From contig JAMPIW010000001.1 in the NCBI GenBank assembly GCA_040183005.1, positions 62,001-126,000 on the forward strand: a stretch of 64,000 nt of DNA, written 5' to 3'. The translations under genes were made by a program, and so were the position numbers. Under the pieces are notes generated by a model. It was given only the letters and a program-made list of their open reading frames with translations. It had not been told where the DNA came from and ran no database searches. Shown here piece by piece: positions 56,853 to 64,000 of this stretch (position 1 is its first letter; each line of letters starts with the position of its first letter). The stretch is from Gammaproteobacteria bacterium (lineage in GTDB: Bacteria; Pseudomonadota; Gammaproteobacteria; Ga0077554; Ga007554).

Positions 56853-57810
56853 CCATGGTACTGCGCTAGTCGCCGCGCTAGCCGTAGTGCTCTTTGGTTG
56901 CGGCAAGAACGAGGATGCGCCTCAAGGGCGTATGAAACAGCCGCCGGTAGTGGAGGGCATGGCGCTTATCCCGGCCGGGGGGTTCGTCATGGGCAGCAAC
57001 AAGACCGACGATACGGACCTCCAGAAAGAGTATGGCTTTGTGAATCCGCTCTACGTGGATGAACACCCCCCCCGCAAGGTGGATCTCCCCGCCTTTATGA
57101 TCGACAAGTATGAGGTCACCAACGCGCAGTACAAGGCGTTTGTTCTGGAGACCAAGGCGCCTGATCCGCCTTCCTGGGTGCAAAATGGCTACAACGTGCG
57201 CGACGATAAGCTACGCGCCGCCAGCGTGGAGAATTTGCGCTGGATTGCCACGGATTACTTCAAGATCGACAAAGAAGCCAGCACGATGACGCGCGAGGTG
57301 TTGCTTGCCGAGCTGGAAAAGATACAGAGACAGCGCAACAAACTGCCGGTGACGGGCGTGAGCTGGGACGATGCCTACAGCTTTTGCAGGTGGGCGGGCA
57401 AGCGCCTGCCCAGCGAAGCGGAATGGGAAAAGGCCGCGCGTGGGACGCAGGGGTTTGAGTATCCGTGGGGCAACCAGTGGGATGTCAAACGGCCCAATAC
57501 TGGCGCGGATGGCGAAGGCGCCGAGGCGGTTGCCGCGCCAGGCTCCTATCCGGGGGACAAATCACCCCATGGCGTTTACGACATGGCGGGCAATGTCTCG
57601 GAGTGGGTGAACGATTGGTATCGGCCCTACCCCGGCGCCACATACAAAAATGAGGCCTTTGGTGAGGTCCACAAGGTGGTGCGTGGCGGCGGCGCGGGCG
57701 AGGGGCATTACGCCTTGAGTTCGTTTTACCGGGCGGCGCGTCGTGCGCATGCCGAGCCCGCCACGATCAGCACCGATGTGGGGTTTAGGTGTGCGGCGGA
57801 TGCGGGTTGA
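56842..57810 (+). CDS. SUMF1-domain lipoprotein
   Basis: 322 residues from ATG 56842, overlapping the previous stop. Lipobox LFGC (Cys20), then an FGE-sulfatase domain (GMALIPAGGFVMGSNKT, VTGVSWDDAYSFCRWAGKRLP, GNVSEWVNDWYRPYPG, KVVRGGGAGEGHY). The region where FGE has catalytic Cys has none, so it probably has a structural or binding role. Co-transcribed with the cytochrome-SUMF1 gene. Confidence 0.85.
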   Translation: MINNHGTALVAALAVVLFGCGKNEDAPQGRMKQPPVVEGMALIPAGGFVMGSNKTDDTDLQKEYGFVNPLYVDEHPPRKVDLPAFMIDKYEVTNAQYKAFVLETKAPDPPSWVQNGYNVRDDKLRAASVENLRWIATDYFKIDKEASTMTREVLLAELEKIQRQRNKLPVTGVSWDDAYSFCRWAGKRLPSEAEWEKAARGTQGFEYPWGNQWDVKRPNTGADGEGAEAVAAPGSYPGDKSPHGVYDMAGNVSEWVNDWYRPYPGATYKNEAFGEVHKVVRGGGAGEGHYALSSFYRAARRAHAEPATISTDVGFRCAADAG

Positions 57811-57813
57811 TGG

Positions 57814-57833
57814 TGGTGGGTCCGCCCCCACCA
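57814..57833 (+). terminator. short hairpin after the SUMF1 gene pair
   Basis: TGGTGGG pairs with CCCACCA, followed 4 nt later by TTTT. Weak terminator candidate. Confidence 0.4.
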
Positions 57834-57857
57834 GGTGTTTTACCCTAAAAGCGGCGA

Positions 57858-57988
57858 TTCACCACAGAGAACGCGGAGAACACAGAGGAAAAACAAGACC
57901 TTGACAATGTGTGCCTAGCCACCCGCTGGGTGGGTGTGCTCGCTACGTTAACCCCCTGAATTTCTTCGCGTCCTCTGCGGTTCAATAG
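57858..57988. repeat. degenerate inverted repeat of ACCxCAGAGxACGCG type
   Basis: ACCACAGAGAACGCGGAGAA at about 57860 and, inverted at about 57964-57985, ACCGCAGAGGACGCGAAGAA. No gene between. Resembles short dispersed repeats common in proteobacterial genomes. Confidence 0.4.
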
Positions 57989-57999
57989 TTTTTTTAGGT

Positions 58000-59181
58000 T
58001 TACGTGAGCTGCAACGGGTCAAACAGCCGGTTATATTCCTTGATTGCATAACGGTCGGTCATGCCAGCGATATAGTCTGCCACCGCGCGGGCACGGCCAG
58101 CCGTGCCTTGGGCCTCTTCAAGAATCTGTGTGTGGTGGGCAGGTTCCGGCGGTAGCAGGCGCGGGTCATTCATGAAGACCTCGAACAGCTCGCTGATGAC
58201 GCGCGCGGCCTTGGTGGTCATGCGGCGCACGCGGTAGTGTTGATACAACTCCTTGCGCAAAAACTGCTTTAATTCGAGATTTTGTGTCCGCATGGCGTCG
58301 CTGAAGCCGATCAGGGGCGTGGCCCAGGCGCGTACTGCGCCGATATCGGCGGGCGCTGCCTGCGCCAGCCGTGTCCGGCTGGTTTCCACGAGGTCTATCA
58401 CCTGGCGGTTAATCATGCGGCGCACCACCTCGTGTATGGTGCGCCGCTCTGGTAGATCAGGGTAGGTGTTTTTGACAATCGCATACTGCTCGCGGAACGC
58501 CGTCACTTCGCACAATTGCGCCACGTCGATCAACCCGGCGCGCAGCCCGTCGTCCACGTCGTGATTGTTGTAGGCGATTTCATCCGCCAGGTTGGCGAGT
58601 TGCGCCTCCAGGCCGGGCTGTTGCTTGTCCAGAAAGCGCAGCCCGACTTCCCCCAGCTCCAGGGCCTTGCGTGGCGAACAGTGTTTGAGGATGCCCTCGC
58701 GTGTTTCGAAGGTGAGGTTCAGGCCGGGAAATTCGGCGTACTTTTCCTCCAGATCATCCACCACCCGCAGCGATTGCAGGTTGTGCTCGAAACCGCCGTG
58801 TGCGCTCATGCAGTGATTGAGCGCGTCCTGCCCGGCGTGGCCGAAGGGGGTGTGGCCCACGTCGTGCGCCAGTGCGATGGCCTCGACGAGATCCTCGTTG
58901 AGCCGCAGCACGCGCGCGATGGAGCGGCCGATCTGCGCCACCTCGATGGAGTGCGTCAAACGGGTGCGGAACATGTCGCCCTCGTGGTTGACGAACACCT
59001 GGGTCTTGTACTCGAGGCGACGGAACGCCGCGGAGTGGACGATGCGGTCGCGGTCACGCTGGTATTCGCTGCGATAGGTGGGTGACGGCTCAAGGAAGCG
59101 GCGCCCGCGCGAGGCTACCGGGTGGGCGGCGTAGGGGGCGAGATCCAGTGTCGGGTTTCGAGCTTCGGGTTGCGCGGCCAT
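58000..59181 (-). CDS. dgt: deoxyguanosinetriphosphate triphosphohydrolase-like protein
   Basis: 393 residues of the type-2 dGTPase-like HD family. HD motifs: [19 protein letters not shown] (His), [17 protein letters not shown] (HD) and [19 protein letters not shown]. Converts dNTPs to nucleosides and triphosphate. ATG 59181. Separated from aroB by a perfect palindrome. Confidence 0.94.
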   Translation of the reverse strand: MAAQPEARNPTLDLAPYAAHPVASRGRRFLEPSPTYRSEYQRDRDRIVHSAAFRRLEYKTQVFVNHEGDMFRTRLTHSIEVAQIGRSIARVLRLNEDLVEAIALAHDVGHTPFGHAGQDALNHCMSAHGGFEHNLQSLRVVDDLEEKYAEFPGLNLTFETREGILKHCSPRKALELGEVGLRFLDKQQPGLEAQLANLADEIAYNNHDVDDGLRAGLIDVAQLCEVTAFREQYAIVKNTYPDLPERRTIHEVVRRMINRQVIDLVETSRTRLAQAAPADIGAVRAWATPLIGFSDAMRTQNLELKQFLRKELYQHYRVRRMTTKAARVISELFEVFMNDPRLLPPEPAHHTQILEEAQGTAGRARAVADYIAGMTDRYAIKEYNRLFDPLQLT

Positions 59182-59202
59182 GGCTTGTCCTGTTAAAGGG
59201 TA

Positions 59203-59267
59203 GTAGGGTGCGCCGCGCGCACCAACTCATTTGCATATGGGCCTATGGTGCGCGCGGCGCACCCTAC
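59203..59267. repeat. 22-bp perfect palindrome, dgt-aroB spacer
   Basis: GTAGGGTGCGCCGCGCGCAC... at 59203-59224 pairs exactly with 59246-59267 around a 21-nt loop. The right arm contains the aroB stop codon (59264-59266). A related palindrome lies at 60405 beyond the aroB start. Confidence 0.9.
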
Positions 59268-60346
59268 GTTTCTTTGCATGCCTCGATCACCTCGCGCAGC
59301 AGACCGGGCGGGAAATCATCGGTCACCACCGCCTCGCCGATGGCCTTGAGCAGCACCAGGCGGATTTTGCCGTCCTGCACCTTTTTGTCCACGCCCATCA
59401 GTTCAATAAAGCGCGCGGTATCCAGCCCTGCCGGGGATTGCAGCGGGAGGCGTGCGCGCCTGATTAATGTCTCGATACGTGTCACATCTGCCTCGCTTAG
59501 CCAGCCCAGGCGTGCCGACATCCTTGCCGCCATGCACATGCCCGCACCGATGGCCTCGCCGTGCAGCCATGCGCCGTAGCCCATGCCGGTTTCGATGGCG
59601 TGTCCGAAGGTGTGGCCCAGATTGAGCGTGGCGCGCACGCCGCCCTCGCGTTCATCGAGCGCCACCACCTCGGCCTTGTTGGCGCAGGAGCGCTCGATGG
59701 CATAGACCAGTGCCTGCGTGTCGCGGGCCAGGAGTTTGTCCATGTTAAGCTCCAGCCAGTCGAAAAAGGCCGGGTCGCGAATCAGGCCGTATTTGATCAC
59801 CTCGGCAAGCCCCGCGCTCAACTCGCGGTCCGGCAGCGTGTTAAGGGTGTCGGTGTCGGCGATCACGCAACGCGGCTGGTGAAACGCGCCGATCATGTTC
59901 TTGCCCAGCGGATGGTTGACGCCGGTCTTGCCGCCCACCGAGGAGTCCACCTGTGAGAGCAGCGTGGTGGGGATCTGGATGAAATCCACGCCGCGCTGAT
60001 AGCAGGCGGCGGCAAAACCCGTCATGTCACCGATCACCCCGCCGCCGAGCGCCACCAGCGTGACACGGCGGTCGAGATGCTTGCGCAGCAGGGCGTCGAA
60101 GATGCGGTTCAGCACCTCCAGCGTCTTGTATTGCTCACCGTCCGGCAGGATCACCGATTCGCACTGATAGCCACTCAGTGCGGCGAGCGTTTTGTCCAGG
60201 TATAAGGGTGCGACCGTCTCGTTGGTTACGACCATCACCTGTTTGCCGGCGATGAATGGTTTCAGTAACTCAGCGCGCCCCAGTAAACCGCTGCCGATAT
60301 GGATCGGGTAGCTGCGCGGCCCAAGTTCAACGTGTAATGTTTTCAT
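59264..60346 (-). CDS. aroB: 3-dehydroquinate synthase
   Basis: 360 residues. Second step of the shikimate pathway (DAHP to 3-dehydroquinate, NAD+ and Zn/Co dependent). [57 protein letters not shown] and [12 protein letters not shown] carry the substrate and metal ligands. The last codons and stop are provided by the palindrome. Confidence 0.96.
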   Translation of the reverse strand: MKTLHVELGPRSYPIHIGSGLLGRAELLKPFIAGKQVMVVTNETVAPLYLDKTLAALSGYQCESVILPDGEQYKTLEVLNRIFDALLRKHLDRRVTLVALGGGVIGDMTGFAAACYQRGVDFIQIPTTLLSQVDSSVGGKTGVNHPLGKNMIGAFHQPRCVIADTDTLNTLPDRELSAGLAEVIKYGLIRDPAFFDWLELNMDKLLARDTQALVYAIERSCANKAEVVALDEREGGVRATLNLGHTFGHAIETGMGYGAWLHGEAIGAGMCMAARMSARLGWLSEADVTRIETLIRRARLPLQSPAGLDTARFIELMGVDKKVQDGKIRLVLLKAIGEAVVTDDFPPGLLREVIEACKET

Positions 60347-60404
60347 GGTGTGTGAATCCCGCGGGTTCCTGCAAAAAATTGTTTAACCGTTTGGCCTGAG
60401 AATC

Positions 60405-60455
60405 GTAGGGTGCGTCCCACGCACCAATGATTGTGGTGCGTGGGACGCACCCTAC
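60405..60455. repeat. 22-bp perfect palindrome, aroB-aroK spacer
   Basis: GTAGGGTGCGTCCCACGCAC... at 60405-60426 pairs exactly with 60434-60455 around a 7-nt loop. Shares the outer GTAGGGTGCG with the element at 59203. Confidence 0.9.
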
Positions 60456-60460
60456 ATAGA

Positions 60461-60991
60461 TTATTTATAATTACTCGACGCCTGCAGTTGGTCTTCAATC
60501 ATCCGCACCGTGGCGCGCACGGTGTTGCTGTCGGTGTCGATAATGATATCGGCGATTTCGCGGTAGAGGGGCTCGCGTATTTTGATGATCCCCTCCAGCC
60601 GGGCGCGCGGGTCTTCGGTATGCAGTAGTGGGCGGTTGCGATCCCGTGCGGTGCGCTTGAGCAAGTGATCCAGCGAGGCGCGCAGATAGATAACTGTGCC
60701 GCGCCCGGCCAGATGGTTGCGGTTGGCGGTGTCCAGCACGGCGCCCCCGCCGGTGGCCAGTACGATGCCTTTGCGGCGCGTCAGGTCGTCAATCACCTCC
60801 CGCTCACGCTTGCGGAAACCTTCTTCGCCCTCGATCTCAAAGATCAGGGGGATGCTCGCCCCGGTGCGCTGCTCAATCTCATGGTCGCTGTCCACGAACT
60901 CCACGCCCAGGTTCTTGGCGATCTGTCGCCCGATGGTGGTCTTGCCTGCGCCCATCGGGCCGATCAGAAAAATGTTGTCGGATTTTGCCAT
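60461..60991 (-). CDS. aroK: shikimate kinase
   Basis: 176 residues from ATG 60991 (MAKSDNIFLIGPMGAGKTT). Walker A GPMGAGKTT (11-19), DSDHEIEQRTG (shikimate Asp), FRKRER and VLATGGGAV. Phosphorylates shikimate. aroK-aroB order on the minus strand, as in gammaproteobacterial aroKB, but interrupted by a palindromic element. Confidence 0.96.
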   Translation of the reverse strand: MAKSDNIFLIGPMGAGKTTIGRQIAKNLGVEFVDSDHEIEQRTGASIPLIFEIEGEEGFRKREREVIDDLTRRKGIVLATGGGAVLDTANRNHLAGRGTVIYLRASLDHLLKRTARDRNRPLLHTEDPRARLEGIIKIREPLYREIADIIIDTDSNTVRATVRMIEDQLQASSNYK

Positions 60992-61061
60992 GGGCAAATA
61001 TTACCCTAAAACCGGGTGGGGATGGCCGGTTTTGGTGGTGCCGATGGGGAGAGCAAAAAGA

Positions 61062-61100
61062 CTTCAACCCCGAGGCCTTTTTGGGGCGTCGGGGCTGAAG
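61062..61100. terminator. hairpin between the Ig-like lipoprotein gene and aroK
   Basis: CTTCA-A-CCCCGA pairs with TCGGGG-C-TGAAG, one mismatch. No strong T-run. Possible end of the lipoprotein transcript. Confidence 0.35.
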
Positions 61101-61131
61101 GGGTCTAACTTGGCCGGGAAGCCGGGCCTAA

Positions 61132-63075
61132 TTATGGCATTTCATTGATGGCACAGGTTGCAGCTGTGCCAAAGGGGCTCACATAGCCTGGGGGCGACAC
61201 TGTTTGCTGGTTAAAGTCATCAGCAAGCCGAGGGAGTGTCAGCCTCGCCCGAGTCAACGCCTCGCTACCCGATACCGACGCCCTCGCCTCCAGTGACAGT
61301 GTTACCCATTGAGAATATTCTGCTGCATATATGATGTCGAACAAGGCAAAGCCGTTTGCGTCTGTAGTCACGCTCCTTGGTGTTACTGTGGCGACATTGC
61401 CTGGTTCCAACCGGCCATTATTGTTTTCGTCAAAGTCTGGTGTTGACGACGCGGGGGCCTTATCAAAAATCCCGTTTAAATTTAAGTCCTCGTTGACACA
61501 TGGAAGGCTGCTAACGCTCGCCTGCCAGCCTACGAAAGTGCCACTACCACTATAGACCCGAACATTCACGCCTTTGTAATACTCATACGGTACCAGGCTT
61601 AGCGTTACCGACGCATTCTTGACCGGACTGCCTGCTGAATCGGTAACAAGCACTGAATACGGTAGCCTATAACGCGTGGCATCCTCGACGGCAACCTTGT
61701 TTCCAGTACCCAGCGCGATGGACAGCGATTTGGAGCCGACGGTGAGCTTGGCGGAGTTACTCACGCTGGTGCCGTCTACAGTCGCTGTTATCACCACGCC
61801 GTCCTTGGCGCTGGACACCATGCTGCTGGTGTAAGTGGTGCTGGCGCGGCCAGAGCTGTCAGTCACCGCCTCGTTGGGCGAGATGTTGCCGCCGCTCACA
61901 TCGAATACGGAAAATCTGACGGTCTTGTTCTTGATCAGATTGTTGTTCACATCGCGTAGCGTGGCGGTGATCGTACTGGTGTCGCCGTTGGTCGATATCA
62001 CCGCCGGATCGGCCTGTACGGTCATGGAGGTCACCGTGGTTGCGACAAATTCAATGGTCAGATCCGTTGAGGCAGAGCCGCCAGGTGTCGTGGCGGAAAT
62101 CACCGCCGGGCCGGCACTGAGGGCGGAGATGCTGACCGCAGCATCGCCACTGCCATCGGTAACGGCCGTGGTGCTGCTGAGCGTGCCACGGCTGGCGCTG
62201 AAGCCGATGGTTTGGCCCACCTGTGGCGTGCCACCAACCAGCCAGCGGACGGTGACGCTTTGTGCGGTACTCAGTGGCACCTCTGTGGCGCTGACCGGGC
62301 TGGTGAAGGCAAAGCTCGACGAATCCACGGTCAAGGTGGATTGGCCGCTGGTTCCTGCGGCGGTGGCGGTAATGGTATCGGCGCCTGCCGCCACGGCGGT
62401 TATATTCAGGGTTACTGCGCCATTGGCATCCGTCACCGGATTGTTGAGAATATCCGTCACGGTGCTGCTGAGGGCGAGGGTGTTGCCTTTGGCGGAGGTC
62501 ACGGTCACGGGCGCGTTCGGTATGCCTTTTCCTGCCGAATCCTTCAGGAAGATGCTCCATTTTGCCGTTTTGCCCATCACCACCGATTTACTGCCGTTGA
62601 AGGTAATCGCGGTGCCGGTCACCGAAACCTTGTTGGTGGCGACCAGTGTGCCGGTCGTTGCGGTCACGGTGATGGTTCGGTTGGTTGGATCACCGCCAAG
62701 TGAGAGCTTGGCGGTGGCTGCTCCCGAGGCATCGGTGGTGCCCTGGGTTACCTGGATACCGCCTGACGAGGCGGCAAACGCTACGGGCGCCCCGGATACA
62801 AAATTATTGCTGGCATCTTTGGTGAGCACCGTCAATGTCACATCCTGGGAGCCGGCGGAGAGCAGTTGCGGGCTGCTGACCAGAAACTGCAGGCTGGCGA
62901 CGGGGGCGGAAGGCGTGACGGGTGTAGTCGTGCCTGTGCCTGTTGTGCCCGTGCCCGTGGTAGGGGTGGTTGTGGTGGATGAGGTGCTGCCTGTAAATGC
63001 GTCACTCCCCCCGCCGCATCCCGCCAGCGCGGCCATCATTAGTAAGGCAATAATTTTTCTTACGGTTTTATGCAT
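61132..63075 (-). CDS. Ig-like (invasin/BIG1-type) repeat lipoprotein
   Basis: 647 residues. Lipobox ALAGC near residue 20, a Thr/Gly/Pro-rich linker (about 28-58), then at least four bacterial Ig-like domains with the repeating pattern VTDxxGxAxxxL/T (GTTDASGAATAKLSL, PVTDANGAVTLNITA, AVTDGSGDAAVSISA, AVTDSSGRASTTYTS). A C-terminal domain has DLNLNGIFDKAP and DFDENNNGRLEPG, possible Ca sites. Surface-exposed or periplasmic adhesin-like lipoprotein; partner unknown. The antisense frame is only a shadow. Confidence 0.85.
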   Translation of the reverse strand: MHKTVRKIIALLMMAALAGCGGGSDAFTGSTSSTTTTPTTGTGTTGTGTTTPVTPSAPVASLQFLVSSPQLLSAGSQDVTLTVLTKDASNNFVSGAPVAFAASSGGIQVTQGTTDASGAATAKLSLGGDPTNRTITVTATTGTLVATNKVSVTGTAITFNGSKSVVMGKTAKWSIFLKDSAGKGIPNAPVTVTSAKGNTLALSSTVTDILNNPVTDANGAVTLNITAVAAGADTITATAAGTSGQSTLTVDSSSFAFTSPVSATEVPLSTAQSVTVRWLVGGTPQVGQTIGFSASRGTLSSTTAVTDGSGDAAVSISALSAGPAVISATTPGGSASTDLTIEFVATTVTSMTVQADPAVISTNGDTSTITATLRDVNNNLIKNKTVRFSVFDVSGGNISPNEAVTDSSGRASTTYTSSMVSSAKDGVVITATVDGTSVSNSAKLTVGSKSLSIALGTGNKVAVEDATRYRLPYSVLVTDSAGSPVKNASVTLSLVPYEYYKGVNVRVYSGSGTFVGWQASVSSLPCVNEDLNLNGIFDKAPASSTPDFDENNNGRLEPGNVATVTPRSVTTDANGFALFDIIYAAEYSQWVTLSLEARASVSGSEALTRARLTLPRLADDFNQQTVSPPGYVSPFGTAATCAINEMP

Positions 63076-63235
63076 GTCTCAATCTCCACAAACGTTTGCG
63101 CTGGTCCTTTGCTTTCCGGGGGCAAAGGGCGCCCATCAAAATCCAGCTTCGCTCGAGAGGTATCGGCAGCGCGGCGCGCATCTTTAGCGTGCAATTCATC
63201 GGGATGCGCAGCGCCGTAAAACCAGTTGCGCTTAC

Positions 63236-63256
63236 TAATGATAATCATTATCATTA
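63236..63256. promoter_or_regulatory. Fur box
   Basis: TAATGATAATCATTATCATTA is a near-palindrome closely matching the Fur consensus GATAATGATAATCATTATC, 36 bp upstream of the iron-binding protein start. It predicts iron-repressed transcription of that gene, and may also affect the divergent lipoprotein gene. Confidence 0.9.
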
Positions 63257-63291
63257 ACTGGAAATTACTGTGGATTTCCTGGAGAACAACA

Positions 63292-64000
63292 ATGCCTCAA
63301 ATTAAACGTAGCGCCTTTTTTGCCACCCTCGCAGTGAGCGCGTTGTTTGCCTTTCAGCCGACCGCCCACGCCGCAGAGGAGCTGGTGGTGTATTCCGCGC
63401 GTATTGAGAAATTGGTCAAGCCGCTGATAAATGCCTACGAAAAAGAAACCGGCACACACATCAAGCTGTTGACGGGCAAGGAGGGTCCGCTGCTGGAGCG
63501 TCTCAAGGCCGAAGGGGCAAAGACGCCTGCGGATCTGCTGATTACGGTGGATGCGGGCAATCTGTGGCAGGCGGAGCAAAGCGGGTTGCTGGCAAAGGTG
63601 GATTCGAAAGTTCTCAACGAGAATGTCCCGGCGCATCTGCGCGATCCGGACGGCCAGTGGTACGGCCTGTCGGTGCGCGCCCGCACGATTGTCTACAACA
63701 CCAAGAAGGTCAAGCCCGGCGATCTGTCCACTTACGAGGCGCTGGGCGATGCCAAATGGAAGGGCCGGCTGTGTCTGCGCAGCTCCAAAAAGGTTTATAA
63801 CCAGTCGCTGGTGGCAATGATGATCGCTGAGCTGGGTGAGGCGAAGAGCGAAGAGATCGTGAAATCGTGGGTGAAAAACCTGGCGACCCCGCCCTTTTCG
63901 GACGATGAGAACCTGCTGGATGCCATGGCGGCGGGACAGTGCGACGTGGGTATCGTCAACAGTTATTACTATGGCCGCCTCAAACGCAAGAATCCCAATG
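63292..64000 (+). CDS. Fe(III) ABC transporter substrate-binding protein (partial)
   Basis: 236 codons to the window edge, no stop. CTGGAGAACAAC precedes ATG 63292. Signal peptide to about residue 27 (TAHA), then a FbpA/FutA-type periplasmic binding protein: [54 protein letters not shown], and near the edge [14 protein letters not shown], whose Tyr pair binds Fe3+ in this family. The Fur box upstream supports iron uptake. Confidence 0.93.
   Translation, partial: MPQIKRSAFFATLAVSALFAFQPTAHAAEELVVYSARIEKLVKPLINAYEKETGTHIKLLTGKEGPLLERLKAEGAKTPADLLITVDAGNLWQAEQSGLLAKVDSKVLNENVPAHLRDPDGQWYGLSVRARTIVYNTKKVKPGDLSTYEALGDAKWKGRLCLRSSKKVYNQSLVAMMIAELGEAKSEEIVKSWVKNLATPPFSDDENLLDAMAAGQCDVGIVNSYYYGRLKRKNPN

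Noticed and set aside
61835-63187. 450-codon open frame on the plus strand
   Set aside because: Antisense to the Ig-like lipoprotein, whose lipobox and repeats are convincing.

Overview
The window looks like the origin region of a gammaproteobacterial chromosome, probably a non-enteric and possibly chemolithotrophic or Chromatiales-like lineage. The evidence is the order dnaA-dnaN-recF-gyrB, a long gamma-type GyrB, GreB, the kdsC-lptC-lptA-lptB-rpoN-ptsN block followed by hprK and rapZ, small periplasmic c-type cytochromes, and a rubredoxin/rubrerythrin oxidative-stress cluster under an OxyR-like regulator. The species cannot be named from the sequence.

Layout. 1-4.6 kb: shuffled type VI secretion vgrG fragments, orphan (probably immunity) genes, and a vgrG fragment carrying a C-terminal HEVGH metallopeptidase followed by an overlapping lipoprotein gene. 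4.6-6.0 kb: ISL3-family IS copy 1. 6.0-11.3 kb: half of a filamentous-phage (inovirus) remnant with toxin-antitoxin cargo and an IS3 element. 11.3-13.6 kb: a 45-bp copy of the tRNA-Phe 3' end, a broken P4-type integrase and a decayed IS701-like element. 13.6-43.6 kb: conserved chromosomal block (OYE reductase, triheme cytochrome, rpiA, OmpA-like protein, msrA, greB, LPS transport, rpoN/PTS, mgtE, dnaA-dnaN-recF-gyrB, rubredoxin reductase/rubredoxin/rubrerythrin/oxyR, cheX-cheY). 43.6-51.9 kb: second vgrG effector region in opposite orientation, hit by IS66 and IS4 elements. 51.9-53.3 kb: ISL3 copy 2, inverted relative to copy 1. 53.3-55.4 kb: the other half of the phage remnant with an intact integrase abutting tRNA-Phe. 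55.4-64 kb: two SUMF1-domain genes, dgt, aroB, aroK, an Ig-like lipoprotein and the start of a Fur-regulated iron-binding protein.

The main structural reading is that the 46 kb between the two ISL3 copies has inverted. Flipping it in silico puts all filamentous-phage genes in one direction between two direct 45-bp att repeats, with intact tRNA-Phe at one end and the P4-type integrase just beyond the other. The vgrG blocks and one orphan gene also form inverted repeats on the two sides, so the origin region can plausibly flip by recombination.

A second striking feature is that about 235 bp containing the 3' end of dnaA, two facing DnaA boxes and AT-rich DNA occur twice, once on each side of dnaA. 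This suggests a duplicated or bipartite origin.

Several genes are broken or altered: ptsI has a G7 frameshift, the phage rep is split by IS3 and frameshifted, and a 51-bp in-frame insertion in a cytochrome-SUMF1 fusion resembles a segment inside the left vgrG. Small palindromic elements sit at the ends of ptsN and aroB and in several intergenic spaces.
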